Positions 6,826 to 16,388 of a stretch of DNA of 64,000 bases are shown piece after piece. Position 1 is the stretch's first letter, and every line of letters starts with the position of its first letter. This DNA is from Solirubrobacter sp963848475 (GTDB lineage: Bacteria > Actinomycetota > Thermoleophilia > Solirubrobacterales > Solirubrobacteraceae). The position numbers were made by a program, and so were the translations under genes. The notes under the pieces were generated by a model. It saw only the letters and a list, made by a program, of their open reading frames with translations. It was not told the DNA's origin and did no database searches. The DNA lies in the NCBI GenBank assembly GCA_963848475.1, contig CAWKDW010000020.1, positions 124,001 to 188,000 of the forward strand, given 5' to 3'.

Positions 6826-9036
6826 GCCACGGAGCTGCGGGGCCGGCGTCGCGAGCGCGGTGAGCTCCGCGGCCGGCATCGGGCGGCCCATCAAGAAGCC
6901 CTGGCCGAAGTCGCAGCCGCTGGCCGCGAGCAGGCGGTAGGCCTCGTCGGTCTCGATGCCCTCGCCGACGGCGCGCAGGCCGAGGTTGTGGGCGAGCTCG
7001 ACGATCGTGCGGACGATCATCGCCGCCTCCTCGTCCTCGTCCATGCCGAGGATGAAGGACTTGTCGATCTTGAGCTCCTGGACCGGCAGCTCGCGCAGGT
7101 AGGCCAGCGACGAGGAGCCGGTGCCGAAGTCGTCGAGCGAGAGCGAGATGCCGAGCTCGCCGAGGCGCTGCATGATCTCGATCACGCGCACCGGGTCGGC
7201 GGCGACGATCGTCTCGGTGATCTCCAGCTGCAGCATCGAGGGATCGAGGTCCCACTTCGCGAGCAGCTCGTGGACATCGCCCGGCAGGCCGAGGTCGAGC
7301 AGGTTCGGGGCGCCGAGGTTGACGGCGACGGGCAGCCGGAGACCTTCGTCGCGCCAGCGCGCACACTGGCCGAGGGCGTCGTCGAGCACGCGCAGGGTCA
7401 GCGGGCGCATCAGGCCCGTCTGCTCGGCGAGCGGCAGGAAGGCGCCCGGGCCGAGCAGGCCGAACTGCGGGTGATCCCAGCGCACGAGCGCCTCGGCGCC
7501 GGCGACCTCGCCGGTCTCGAGATCGAACTTCGGCTGGTAGTGCACGACGATCTGACCGGACTGGATCGCGTCCGGCAGCTCGCCGATCAGGGCGAGACGG
7601 GCGCGGGAATGGCCGTCGCGGGACGCGCTGTAGACCTCATGGCCGACGCCGCGCGCCTTGGCGGAGTACATGGCGATATCGGCGCGCTGCATCAGCGTCT
7701 CGACGTCGCGCCCGTGCTCGGGGAACATCGCGATGCCGACGCTGGCGCGGACCAGCAGCGTCAAGCCCTGGAAGCGGAACGGCTCCTCGATCGAGCGCGC
7801 GAGCGTGATCGCGATCGCCTCGGCCTCGTCGACCGTGGTCCCGGGCGGGAGCAGCACGGCGAACTCGTCACCGCCGACGCGGGCCACGAGCTCGGCGCCG
7901 GGAACGGAGGCCTCGAGCCGCGGCCCGATCTCGCGCAGGAGCCGGTCGCCCGGCCTGGTGGCCGAGCGTGTCGTTGAGCTCCTTGAAGTGGTCGAGGTCG
8001 ATCAGCAGCAGCGAGAGCTTGGTCTTGGCGGCGCGAGCGGCGGCGGTCGAGTCCTCGAGGCGGGCGAACAGGCGGCGGCGGTTGGCGAGCCCGGTCAGCG
8101 GGTCGTGCATCGCGTCGTGCTCGCGCTGGGCGGCGAGCGAGCGCAGCTCGGACTCGAGCTCGCGCCGGTCGGTCGCGTCGCGCATGTTGAGCACGTAGCC
8201 GTCGACGCTGGGATCGTGCAGGCGGTTGGCCGCGACGACGTCGAAGTGGCGGTAGCCGCCCTCGCCGTGGGCGAGCCGCAGCGTCAGGTTGCGCGCGTGG
8301 TCGGGGTGCCCGGCGGCCTCGGCGAAGTAGCCGTCGAGCGCGGCGCGGTCGTCAGGGTGCACGAGGTTGTGCACGTGCGTGCCGACGATCGCGTCGGGAT
8401 CCTGGGCGAGCACGCCACGGATCGAGGCGGCTTGCCAGCGCACTCGCAGATCCTCGCCGACGATCGTGACGACATCGGTGGAGTTCTGGACGATCGAGGA
8501 GAGCCGGCGCTGGATGATCTCCGACGCGCGCAGCGCGACGGACAGCGATTGCCCGAGCACCGGGGCGAGCGCGACGCCCATGGCGCGTGAGAGGTCGCCG
8601 TTCATCTGCTCCTCGCCCAGGCCGCTGTGGGCGCCGAAGAGCGCGGCCATCCACAGGCCGTAGCGCGCGAAAGCGCGGATCGGGCCGCCGTAGAGGCTGC
8701 GGAAGCAGAGACCGACGACCGGAAGCAGCGGGTTGCCCGGCGTCACGTACAGGATCACGAAGACCGCGCCTGCCTCGAACAGCTCCAGCGGCAGCGCGAA
8801 GCGATTGCGCCGGTACCCGTACACCCAGTAGGCGGCGAGAGCCGAGGGAGCAGAGGACGCCGGCGAAGCGCTCAGCCGTCGTCGGGGCGCCCGAGGCGGC
8901 CATGCCGGCCGCCGTGAAAGCACCGACGAGCGCCAGGGCCAGAAACAGCAGCCGGAAGCGGGCGAAGGGCGTCTGCGGGAGCTTGGGAGAGCGAGGACGG
9001 AGCACCTTGCCCAGTGGTTTCGGTCAAAGCCGTCAT
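6822..9036 (-). CDS. Membrane PAS-GGDEF-EAL protein (cyclic di-GMP turnover), frameshifted
   Basis: The corrected protein has an N-terminal membrane region of several helices, a PAS domain (IVQNSTDVVTIVGEDLRVRW), a GGDEF domain (DPLTGLANRRRL, LLIDLDHFKELND, ARVGGDEFAVLL) and an EAL domain (AEALVRWDHP, ITETIV, DDFGTGSSSLAYL, KIDKSFI, EGIET). Catalytic residues of both output domains look intact; no RxxD inhibitory site precedes GGDEF. It could make and degrade cyclic di-GMP. One-base insertions near 9008, 8847, 7955 (GGC to GGGC) and 6835 split it. The last restores the ending PAPSSVA and a stop at 6824-6822. An alternative start is GTG at 9005. Confidence 0.85.
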
Positions 9037-9126
9037 GTCTTGAGGGAGACCGTGCGCCCACGAACACTTCAGGCATCTGTGCCGAATGCCGACGTGGTTC
9101 AGGAACACCGACCCCGGGGGAACTAC

Positions 9127-11518
9127 GTGCCGACTGCTGAAGAGCGCCTGGCGATTCTTGATGAAGTGATGACGGAGGCGGCCGCGAAGGGCCTGCTCCA
9201 ACTCACGCCCGAAGATGACGTCCTCCATGGCCGCACCGTCCGACTCAACGGCCGCGACCACGTCAACTTCGGCTCCTGCAGCTATCTCGGACTCGAGTTC
9301 GATCCACGCATGCGCGAGGCCGTGATCGATGCCGTCACGCGTTATGGGACGCAGTTCTCGTCCTCTCGCGGGTATATGGGCTCGCCGCAGTACCTCGAGC
9401 TCGAGACCCTGCTGGACGAGATGTTCGGCGGCCACGTGCTGGTCACGCCGACGACCTCGCTCGGCCACATGGCGACGCTGCCGTCGATCGTCGAATCCAC
9501 CGATGCGGTGCTGCTCGACCACCAGGTCCACGCCAGCGTGCAGATGGCGGCCAACCAGCTGCGCGTCAAGGGCTGCTCGGTCGAGCTGATCCGCCACAAC
9601 AACATGGATCGCCTCGAGGCGATGATCGGGCGCGTCGCCAAGACCAGCAACCGCATCTGGTACATGGCGGACGGCGTCTACTCGATGTTCGCCGACTTCG
9701 CCCCGTTCGAGGACCTGCGCGCGCTGCTGGACCGCCACGAGCAGCTCTACCTCTACATCGACGACTCGCACGGCGTCGGCTGGGCCGGCAAGCACGGCCG
9801 CGGCCCGGCGCTCGACGCGCTGGCCGGCCACCCGCGGGTGGTCGTGACCTGCTCCCTGAACAAGTCCTTCGCCGCCGCCGGCGGCGCGATGGTCTTCCCC
9901 GACACCGAGATGTACCGCAAGGTGCGCGCGACGGGCGGCCCGATGATCTTCTCCGGCCCGATCCAGCCGCCGCTGCTCGGGCGCCGCGATCGCCTCCGCG
10001 AAGATCCACCTCTCCGACGAGCTGCCGGCGATGCAGGCCGCGCTGCGCGAGCGGATCGAGCTCTTCACCGACCTCGCCGACGAGTTCATGATCCCGCTCG
10101 CCTCGCGCGATGTGACGCCGATCCGCTACGTGCCGCTCGGGCTGCCCGCGGTCACGCACGACGTGATCCAGAGCGTGATGGACGACGGCTTCTACACGAA
10201 CATCGGCATGTTCCCGGCCGTCCCGATGAAGCACTCGGGCGTCCGCTCGACGATGACGCTCCACCACACGCTCGACGACGTCCGCAACCTCGTCGACTCG
10301 CTCGCGCGCCACGTCCCGGCCGCGCTGGAGCGCGGTGGCGAGGCCGCTCGCCGGCGTCACGCGAAGGTCGCCGGCGCCGGCACGCCGCCGCTCACGCTCG
10401 AGCACCACCGCTCCGCTGCGGCGCTCGACGCGTCCGAGTGGGACGGGCTGCTCGGCGAACGCGGCACGTTCACGGTCGACGGTCTGCAGTTCCTCGAGCG
10501 CGCGTTCGCCGGTGGCGAGCGGCCCGAGGACGAGTGGAACTTCCACTACTACGTCGTCCGCAACCGCGAGGGCAAGCCCGTGCTGGCCACGTTCTTCACG
10601 GCGGCGCTGTGGAAGGACGACATGATGGCCTCCGCCGAGGTCTCCGAGCTGGTCGAGGCGCGCCGCGCCGAGGACCCGTACTACCTGACGTCGATGACGT
10701 TCGCGATGGGCTCGCTGCTGACCGAGGGCGATCACCTCTATCTGGACCGCAACGCGGACTGGAAGGGCGCCCTGGACCTGCTGATGCCCGCAGTGTCCGA
10801 GCACGCGAAGGCCGCGGGCGCGGGGACGATCGTCCTGCGCGATCTGTACTCCGCCGATCTCGAGCTGGCCGAGGCCGTGCGCGAGCGCGGCTACGTCAAG
10901 ACAACGCTGCCGGACTCGCTCGTCTACGAGCCGGTCGTCGGCGGCGACGAGGAGTGGCTCGGGGGGCTGACCTCCAAGGCGCGCGTGCACCAGCGCAAGG
11001 CCGTGCTGCCGTTCGACGACGCGTACGACATCGAGTTCCTGACCTCCACGGGTCGTGCGGTCAGCGACGACGAGCTCGCGCACCTCTACGAGCTCTACCT
11101 CGCCGTGCAGGCGCGCGGGCGCGACCTCAACTCGTTCCCGCTCCCGCGCACGTTCCTGCGCGAGATGCTCTCGCACCCGTCCTGGGAGCTGATGACGCTG
11201 CGGCTGAAGGAGACCGGCCAGATCGCCGCCTTCGGCGCGCACTTCCTCGGCGCGCGCCACTACGCGCCGATGATCGTCGGCCTCGACTACACCGTCGTGC
11301 GCACGCACGGCGCGTACCGCCAGGCGCTGCGCCAGGCGATGCTGCGGGCGCGCGCGCTCGGCTCCAAGCGCGTGTTGCTGGGCATGGGCGCGACGTTCGA
11401 GAAGACCCGCTTCGGCGCGAGCGTGCAGCAGCGCGTCGCGTTCGCGCAGGCGGCAGACCATTACAGCTCCGAGGTGCTGGCCGCGCTCGCCGCCGACACC
11501 CGCGGCGCCGGGGCGTGA
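9127..11518 (+). CDS. Fused alpha-oxoamine synthase (PLP) and GNAT/FemAB-like acyltransferase, one frameshift
   Basis: Residues 1 to about 410 form a fold-type I PLP enzyme of the alpha-oxoamine synthase family (BioF, serine palmitoyltransferase, Kbl): FGSCSYLGLE, SSSRGYMGS, DHQVHAS, DDSHGVGWAG, the PLP lysine in SLNKSFAAAGG (about K246) and a substrate-carboxylate Arg in SGVRSTMTLH. A short linker leads to about 380 residues resembling acyl-CoA N-acyltransferases of the GNAT/FemAB type, ending in GATFEKTRFG. One extra G near 9982 (GGCGCC read as GGGCGCC) splits the frame. The natural product is unknown; an N-acylated amino-ketone lipid is an inference. GTG 9127 has GGGGG six nt upstream; GTG 9052 is an alternative start. 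Confidence 0.8.
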
Positions 11519-11531
11519 CAAGCTCCGCCAT

Positions 11532-12149
11532 GTGATTCACGAAGGTCAGCCGCTCGCCCGGCGCGGGCCGTCCGTCGAGGAGGCCCGCGCCGTCTGCGTG
11601 CTGCTGCACGGTCGCGGGCGTGACGCGGAGGACGTGCTCGCGCTCGCCGACCGGATCGGCGATCCGGACGTCGCCTTCCTCGCTCCCGCCGCGCGCGACG
11701 GGACCTGGTATCCGCAGTCGTTCCTCGCTCCCCTGGCCGACAACGAGCCGTGGCTGAGCTCGGCACTCGGCGTCGTCGAGGCGCTGATGGCATCGCTCGG
11801 CGACCACTCGCGGGTCGTGCTCGGCGGCTTCTCGCAGGGCGCTTGCCTGGCGGCGGAGTACGCGCTGCGCTTCCCCGCGCGCTACGGCGGGCTCCTGCTC
11901 TACACCGGCGGGTTCATCGGGCCGCCGGGGACGGTGCCGCCGCGGATGGGCACCTTCGAGGGGACGCCGGCGTATCTCGGCACGAGCGACCCCGACGGCT
12001 GGGTGCCGCCGGAGCGCGTGCGCGAGACGGCGGCGGCGCTGACGAAGCTGGGCGCGGTGGCGGCACTCGACGTCTTCGCGGGCATGGACCATCTCGTCAA
12101 CGACGAGGAGATCGCCGCGGGCCGCGTCCTGCTCAGCGGTTGTGGTTGA
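11532..12149 (+). CDS. Serine alpha/beta hydrolase (phospholipase/carboxylesterase family)
   Basis: A 205-residue compact hydrolase of the Dienelactone/Abhydrolase_2 group. LLHGRGRDAEDV forms the oxyanion region, GGFSQGACLA carries the nucleophile Ser (GxSxG), TSDPDGWVP the acid, and GMDHLVND the His. It probably cleaves carboxyl esters or lysophospholipids in the cytoplasm. It starts with GTG 13 bp after the synthase/acyltransferase gene and is likely in the same transcript, so it may act on the same lipid or acyl product (inference). Its end overlaps the convergent VOC gene by 17 bp. Confidence 0.85.
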   Translation: MIHEGQPLARRGPSVEEARAVCVLLHGRGRDAEDVLALADRIGDPDVAFLAPAARDGTWYPQSFLAPLADNEPWLSSALGVVEALMASLGDHSRVVLGGFSQGACLAAEYALRFPARYGGLLLYTGGFIGPPGTVPPRMGTFEGTPAYLGTSDPDGWVPPERVRETAAALTKLGAVAALDVFAGMDHLVNDEEIAAGRVLLSGCG

Positions 12150-12854
12150 CGGCCTCGATGTTGTGGCCGTCGGGATCGAGGACGAACGCGCCGTAGTAGC
12201 CGGGGTGGTAGCGGGCCCGCTCGCCCGGGCCGCCGTTGTCGCGGTAGCCGGACGGCGAGCGCGGCCGCGTGGAAGGCGTCGACGGTGGCGTCGTCGGGCG
12301 CCGTGAAGGCGATGTGGACGTTCTCGGTCGGCTCCTCGCCGGTGACGAACGAGAACGAGAAGCCATCGCCCACGAGCTGCACGTGGTCGGGCGAGTGGGT
12401 GCGGACCTCGAGGCCGACGACCGGGGCGATCGTGGCGTAGAAGGCCGCGGCGCGGGCGACGTCGGTCGTGCGCAGCCAGAGGTGGTCGATCTGGCCGGGG
12501 TTGCGCTCCTTCTCGAGTGAGCCGGCCTCGATGCTGTTGCCGTCGGGGTCGAGCAGGAAGGCGCCGTAGTACTCCGGCGTGTACTGCGGGCGCGGGCCCG
12601 GGCTCGCCGTCGCTGACGTAGCCCGCCTCGACGCCGGCGCGGTGGAAGGCGTCGACGAGTTCACGGGTGGGCGCGTAGAAGCCGACGTGCAGGCGGCGGG
12701 TCGGCGGCCCGTCCGAGCCGATGTCGAAGTCGTCTGCCCACTCGGTGTAGTCGTCGCCATCGACGCGGCGCTTTCCGAGCACGCTCAGGACGGTGTCGTA
12801 GAAGCGCTCCGAGGCGTCGCGGTCGGAGACGCGGATCTGGACGTGGTCGAACAC
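12133..12854 (-). CDS. Tandem VOC (glyoxalase/dioxygenase-fold) protein, two frameshifts
   Basis: Two vicinal-oxygen-chelate domains in one chain of about 240 residues. The first runs from FDHVQIRVSDRDASERFYD to YYGAFLLDPDGNSIEAG. The second runs from IDHLWLRTTDVARAAAFY to YYGAFVLDPDGHNIEAV. Putative metal ligands are His near each domain start and Glu in the NSIEAG and HNIEAV strands. Two single C insertions, near 12600 and 12258, each move the frame by +1, and removing them gives a continuous protein. VOC proteins range from glyoxalases to ring-cleaving dioxygenases and antibiotic-binding proteins; no specific activity can be assigned. GTG start with a TAGGCT box 6 nt upstream. Confidence 0.75.
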
Positions 12855-12860
12855 GCCGCG

Positions 12861-12866
12861 AGCCTA
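12861..12866 (-). promoter_or_regulatory. Probable -10 box (TAGGCT) of the VOC gene
   Basis: On the minus strand TAGGCT lies 6 nt before the VOC GTG start (12854), and its TAG is the stop codon of the cytochrome c gene. Confidence 0.45.
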
Positions 12867-13250
12867 CCCGGCTCCTTTCATCAGGTACGCCACCAGCGGA
12901 TCGAGGTCCTCGGGCGCGATCCTTTGCGCGAAGTCGCCGGGCATCAGGTCGTTCCAGCCGGCGGCGACGATCCGGCTGGGCGCCACGATCGACTCGAGCA
13001 CGTAGTCGCGCGACTTGCCGTTGAGCGAGAGCGCGAGATCCGGGCCGATGCCGCCGCGGGCGTTCGCGGGCGCGAACGTGTGGCAGCCGCCACAGCCCTG
13101 TTCGGCGAAGACCTCCGCTCCACGATCACCCGTCGCCGCCGTGCGCGGGGCCGGCGACGTCTGCGGAGCGCCTCCGCCCGCGAAGGCGGCGATCGTCATC
13201 GCCGCCCCCGCGCAGGCGAGGCCACCGGCGGCGAGGGTGGCGGCTCTCAT
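12864..13250 (-). CDS. Secreted class I cytochrome c
   Basis: A 128-residue protein with an N-terminal signal/anchor (residues 1-26) and one heme attachment site CGGCH at residues 53-57. A Met in NDLMPGDF is the likely sixth heme ligand. The fold resembles small soluble cytochromes that take part in respiratory or copper-linked electron transfer on the outer face of the membrane. The start overlaps the stop of the upstream FixH/YtkA-like gene (ATGA), so the two are translationally coupled. Redox partners are not visible in the window. Confidence 0.85.
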   Translation of the reverse strand: MRAATLAAGGLACAGAAMTIAAFAGGGAPQTSPAPRTAATGDRGAEVFAEQGCGGCHTFAPANARGGIGPDLALSLNGKSRDYVLESIVAPSRIVAAGWNDLMPGDFAQRIAPEDLDPLVAYLMKGAG

Positions 13251-13744
13251 GCCGCCTGTGGCTCGTGGTGCCGCCGCGTCCGGGTCAGCGCCAGCAGCAG
13301 TGCCGCGCCGAGCAGCAGCGCGATCCCGGGGATCAGCCAGAGCAGGTTCGGCCCGCTGTCCGCGGTCGCCGCCGCGGCGGGCGCGGTGCCCTCGATCTGC
13401 ACGGCCGGGTACGTGTGCGGCTGCTCGCTGATGAACCCGTCGTCGACCTCGTACGTCCAGCGCCCGGCGGTCGGGAACACGACCTGCGCGCGATACTCGC
13501 CGGGCTTGCCGGTCGGCGTCGCGGCGAAGGTCCTCGTCACATCCCCGCTGGTGATCGTCACCGCGGGCTTGAGGTCGTCCAGCGGCGTCACCCCGTGCTG
13601 CAGCACGGTGATGTTCACGTCCCACGCCGCACCCGGCGCCGTTCCCGCGGGCGTCGAGCTCAACCCGACGGTCGCCCACCCACCCGCATGAGCAGCGGGA
13701 GCGGCGACGAGCAGTAGTCCTACGGCCAGCAGCAAGCGACGCAC
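13247..13744 (-). CDS. FixH/YtkA-like exported membrane-anchored protein
   Basis: About 165 residues from the GTG at 13744, chosen because GAGGAGG sits 6-7 nt upstream. A longer frame from 13807 lacks such a site. It has a signal peptide (LLLAVGLLLVAAPAAHA), a beta-sandwich domain with strands like GEYRAQVVFPTAGRWTYEV typical of FixH/YtkA/CopC-like domains, and a C-terminal membrane helix (LLWLIPGIALLLGAALLLAL) with an Arg/His-rich tail. Such proteins often accompany cytochromes and copper handling, which fits the coupled cytochrome c gene. Family placement is tentative. Confidence 0.6.
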   Translation of the reverse strand: MRRLLLAVGLLLVAAPAAHAGGWATVGLSSTPAGTAPGAAWDVNITVLQHGVTPLDDLKPAVTITSGDVTRTFAATPTGKPGEYRAQVVFPTAGRWTYEVDDGFISEQPHTYPAVQIEGTAPAAAATADSGPNLLWLIPGIALLLGAALLLALTRTRRHHEPQAA

Positions 13745-13802
13745 GGCGCCTCCTCTTTCCTCGACACCCCCCTTACACCGCCGGCGATCTGCAGGTTCCG
13801 CG

Positions 13803-13825
13803 CTCAAGGGGTCAGACCCCTTGAG
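13803..13825. repeat. Perfect 23-bp palindrome (AAGGGGTCAGACCCCTT core)
   Basis: Eleven bases on each side of a central A are perfectly inverted. A second, shorter copy lies 56 bp away (13863-13877). It could be an operator for a dimeric regulator, or a dispersed palindromic element. Confidence 0.6.
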
Positions 13826-13862
13826 TCGGTCTCGTGCAGATCTTGTGCAGTTGCGGCCAGGC

Positions 13863-13877
13863 AGGGGTCAGACCCCT
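13863..13877. repeat. Second copy of the AGGGGTCAGACCCCT palindrome
   Basis: A 15-bp perfect inverted repeat centred on A13870, identical in its core to the copy at 13803-13825. It lies directly upstream of the -10 box of the EEP gene, where a bound repressor would block transcription. The two centres are 56 bp apart. Confidence 0.55.
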
Positions 13878-13883
13878 TAGGTT
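13878..13883 (+). promoter_or_regulatory. Probable -10 box (TAGGTT) of the EEP gene
   Basis: TAGGTT lies 7 nt before the GTG at 13891 and immediately after the second palindrome. Confidence 0.45.
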
Positions 13884-13890
13884 GGGCGCA

Positions 13891-14850
13891 GTGCGGAGTG
13901 TGGTCGCCATCGCCTTCGCGGCGCCGTGGGTCGTGTGGGCGTTCGCCCGGGTCGCGGGCGTCGAGGTGCCGTATCCGTTCGTGGCGGTGCTGGCCTTCAC
14001 GCCGTACGCGGCGCTGTCGTCTCCGCTGCCGGTGCTCGCGGCGCTGCTGCTGCGGCGCTGGGTGGTCGCGGGCGTCGCGGCGGTCGCGGCCGTGGCGTTC
14101 GGGCTCGCGCTGCTGCCGCGCACGGTGGGCGGCCCGGAGGCCGATGCGCAAGGGCCGCGGCTGACGGTCATGACGTCGAACCTCCGCCTCGGGCACGCCG
14201 ACGCGCGGGCGCTGCTGCGGGTCGCGCGCGAGCACGACGTCGACGTCCTCAGCGTCCAGGAGCTGCGGCCGGAGCTGATGCGCCGGCTGGACCGGGTGGG
14301 CGCGCGGGAGCTGTTCCCGGGCCGGGTGGTCGACCCTCGGCTCGGCGCGTCGGGCTCGGGCGTCCTGTCGCGCACGCCGCTGCGGGCCGTCGACACGTCA
14401 CCAGATCTCACGGGCCACGCACAGCCGGAGGTCGAGTTCGCGGTCGCCGGGGCGCCGCCGGTCCGGATCAAGGCCGTCCACCCCGCCCCGCCCGTGAACC
14501 CGACGGCCGCGCCGCTCTGGCGCAGCGCGATCGCGGCGCTCCCAGGCAGCGACAGCCGCGGCGACGTGCAGATCCTCGCCGGGGACTTCAACGCGACGCT
14601 CGATCATCCCGAGCTGCGCGACCTGATCGGCCGCGGCTACGTCGATGCGGCGGATGCCGTCGGCGACGGGCTCGTGTGGACTTGGCCGACGACCAGGCGG
14701 CGGGCGCTGCCGCTGACGATCGACCACGTGCTCGTCGACCGGCGGGTGCGCGTCGAGCGCGTCACGGTGGTCCGGATACCCGGGTCAGATCACCGGGCGG
14801 TCATCGCAGAGCTGCGACTTCCAGCTGGCGGGGAGTCCGGCGGGCGCTAG
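13891..14850 (+). CDS. Membrane-anchored endonuclease/exonuclease/phosphatase family protein
   Basis: About 319 residues. Two or three N-terminal membrane helices (residues 1-80) precede an EEP catalytic domain with MTSNLRLG, the metal-binding Glu in LSVQELRP, AGDFNATLDHPE, TIDHVLVD and the final GSDHRAVIAEL. The catalytic Asn, Asp and His of the fold are all present. This layout is common in actinobacterial secreted phosphodiesterases that act on nucleic acids or phospholipid headgroups; the substrate is unknown. GTG 13891 is preferred over the upstream ATG at 13834 because of the -10 box 7 nt away. The gene is preceded by paired palindromes. Confidence 0.8.
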   Translation: MRSVVAIAFAAPWVVWAFARVAGVEVPYPFVAVLAFTPYAALSSPLPVLAALLLRRWVVAGVAAVAAVAFGLALLPRTVGGPEADAQGPRLTVMTSNLRLGHADARALLRVAREHDVDVLSVQELRPELMRRLDRVGARELFPGRVVDPRLGASGSGVLSRTPLRAVDTSPDLTGHAQPEVEFAVAGAPPVRIKAVHPAPPVNPTAAPLWRSAIAALPGSDSRGDVQILAGDFNATLDHPELRDLIGRGYVDAADAVGDGLVWTWPTTRRRALPLTIDHVLVDRRVRVERVTVVRIPGSDHRAVIAELRLPAGGESGGR

Positions 14851-14867
14851 CCCCCCGGGTGCATGAC

Positions 14868-14924
14868 GAAAGTGGAGCCCCGGTCAGGTTGTCCAGGCCT
14901 GACCGGGGGAATTCCACCACTTTC
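14868..14924. terminator. Long nested hairpin between convergent genes
   Basis: An inner perfect 11-bp stem (14878-14888 with 14898-14908, 9-nt loop) is enclosed by an outer 8-bp stem (14868-14875 with 14917-14924). It sits between the EEP gene and the convergent ligase gene and probably terminates both. No strong U-tract follows. Confidence 0.5.
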
Positions 14925-14927
14925 AAA

Positions 14928-14963
14928 ACCGAGCTCCGAGGGAGGAGAGTCCAGAAGCTCGGT
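14928..14963. terminator. Second hairpin in the 14.85-15.06 kb gap
   Basis: ACCGAGCT (14928-14935) pairs with AGCTCGGT (14956-14963) around a purine-rich 20-nt loop. Together with the adjacent long hairpin it makes a structured 100-nt region. Termination is the simplest reading; a small RNA is possible. Confidence 0.35.
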
Positions 14964-15064
14964 GTGCAGCACCCTTTCTCCTCACAAGAGTCTGTTGGAA
15001 GGACCCCTCGCCTCCAACCGACCGGGTGTCTAAAGAGAACCGACCACGGGTCGACCGAACGTCT

Positions 15065-16228
15065 CTAGGCAGCGATGGCGAGTTGCGGGCGCGGCGGCGA
15101 GAACTCGGCCTGCAGGACGTGCATGAGGCCGCGGACGCCGCGCGGCTCGGAGGCGATCGCGCGCTGGCGCGCGGCGCCCGGGTCGCCGGCGAGGTGCGCG
15201 AGCATCGTCAGCTCGCGCTCGCACCCGAGCGCGCGGGCGTGCGGCCAGCAGGCGTCGACGAGCGTGGCCAGGCGCCCCGAGGCGGGAACGCAGCGATCGC
15301 GCCGCGGGTCGAGCAGCTGGGCGTGGATGCCGTCGCGCGCGGCCAGGAAGCGGTTCTCGTCGAGCACCTCGGGCGCGTCGCGCAGTTCGGGCTCGGCCAT
15401 GCCGTCCAGCGCCTCCAGGCGCACCAGGCACTGGACCAGCGCCACCAGCGCGGCCGTGTCGCGGATCCGCGTCTGCGCGTCCATCACGCGTATCTCGATC
15501 GTCCCGAGCTTCGGCTGCAGCCGCACGTCCCACCAGATGAACGTCGGCTCCGGGATCGCTCCGCAGCGGATCAGGCAGTCGATCGCCTCGGCGTACTCGC
15601 CGTAGGTGGCGAAGGCGCGCGGGATGCCGGTGCGCGGGAAGGCCTGGAAGACGGGCGTGCGGGCGGAGGCGAGGCCGCTGTCACGGCCGCTCATGAAGGG
15701 CGAGTTGGCCGCGAGCGCCAGCAGCACCGGGATGTGGGCGCGGATCCCGTCGAACGCGCGGACGGCGAGCTCCGGGTCCGGGATCGAGACGTGCACGTGC
15801 AGCGCGAACGTCGGCTCGCGCCGCGCGAGCTCGCGCAGGCTCGAGTGCAGGTACTGGTAGCGGGCGCCCGGGGAGACCTGGACGTCCTCGCTGCGAACCA
15901 TCGGATGCGTGCCCGCGACCGCCGCCCGCAGGCCGAGCCCGTGGACCGCGTGCGAAAGGCCCGCACGCAGCTGACGCAGCTGGCACGAGGCCTCGCCGAC
16001 GGTGCGGTGCGGATCGGTCGCCAGCTCGAGCGCGAGGCCATGCGTCTCACCGCGCGTATGCTCGACGAGTGCGTCGGGCAGCGCGCGCAGCACGTCCTCG
16101 GAGCGCCAGGCCGGCGAGCCGTCCGGCTCGAGCAGCATGACCTCTTCCTCGATGCCGACCGTCCACGGTTCGAACCGAGGGTTGACGCACCATGTCGCCC
16201 ACTCGGGCAGTACCGCTTCCATCCTCAT
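15065..16228 (-). CDS. GCS2-type carboxylate-amine ligase (glutamate-cysteine ligase/YbdK family)
   Basis: A 387-residue protein of the glutamine-synthetase-fold GCS2 family, which forms an amide between a carboxylate and an amine using ATP. Visible features are TVGIEEEVMLLE (Mg/ATP-binding Glu cluster), ALHVHVSIPDPE (family H-x-H-V), NSPFMSGRDSGLAS, and IEIRVMDAQTR near the C-terminal half. Members include gamma-glutamylcysteine synthetases and EgtA; the exact amine is not evident. ATG 16228 was chosen because the extension to 16297 is not family-like. The gene is divergent from two tandem S51 peptidases, hinting at linked synthesis and cleavage of an isopeptide (inference). Confidence 0.8.
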   Translation of the reverse strand: MRMEAVLPEWATWCVNPRFEPWTVGIEEEVMLLEPDGSPAWRSEDVLRALPDALVEHTRGETHGLALELATDPHRTVGEASCQLRQLRAGLSHAVHGLGLRAAVAGTHPMVRSEDVQVSPGARYQYLHSSLRELARREPTFALHVHVSIPDPELAVRAFDGIRAHIPVLLALAANSPFMSGRDSGLASARTPVFQAFPRTGIPRAFATYGEYAEAIDCLIRCGAIPEPTFIWWDVRLQPKLGTIEIRVMDAQTRIRDTAALVALVQCLVRLEALDGMAEPELRDAPEVLDENRFLAARDGIHAQLLDPRRDRCVPASGRLATLVDACWPHARALGCERELTMLAHLAGDPGAARQRAIASEPRGVRGLMHVLQAEFSPPRPQLAIAA

Positions 16229-16388
16229 GCACGCCAGCGTGTACCGCGCGGAGGGCGCTGTATTCCTCCCCGCGGTCCAGACTTCACAGGCGATCATCGC
16301 CCTGGGGTCGAGTGCAGGACAGGCGGTCGAAACGGCTTGTACTCGTGGTACCGGTTCACACTCTCATATGGGCCGTACATTCGGCCCC

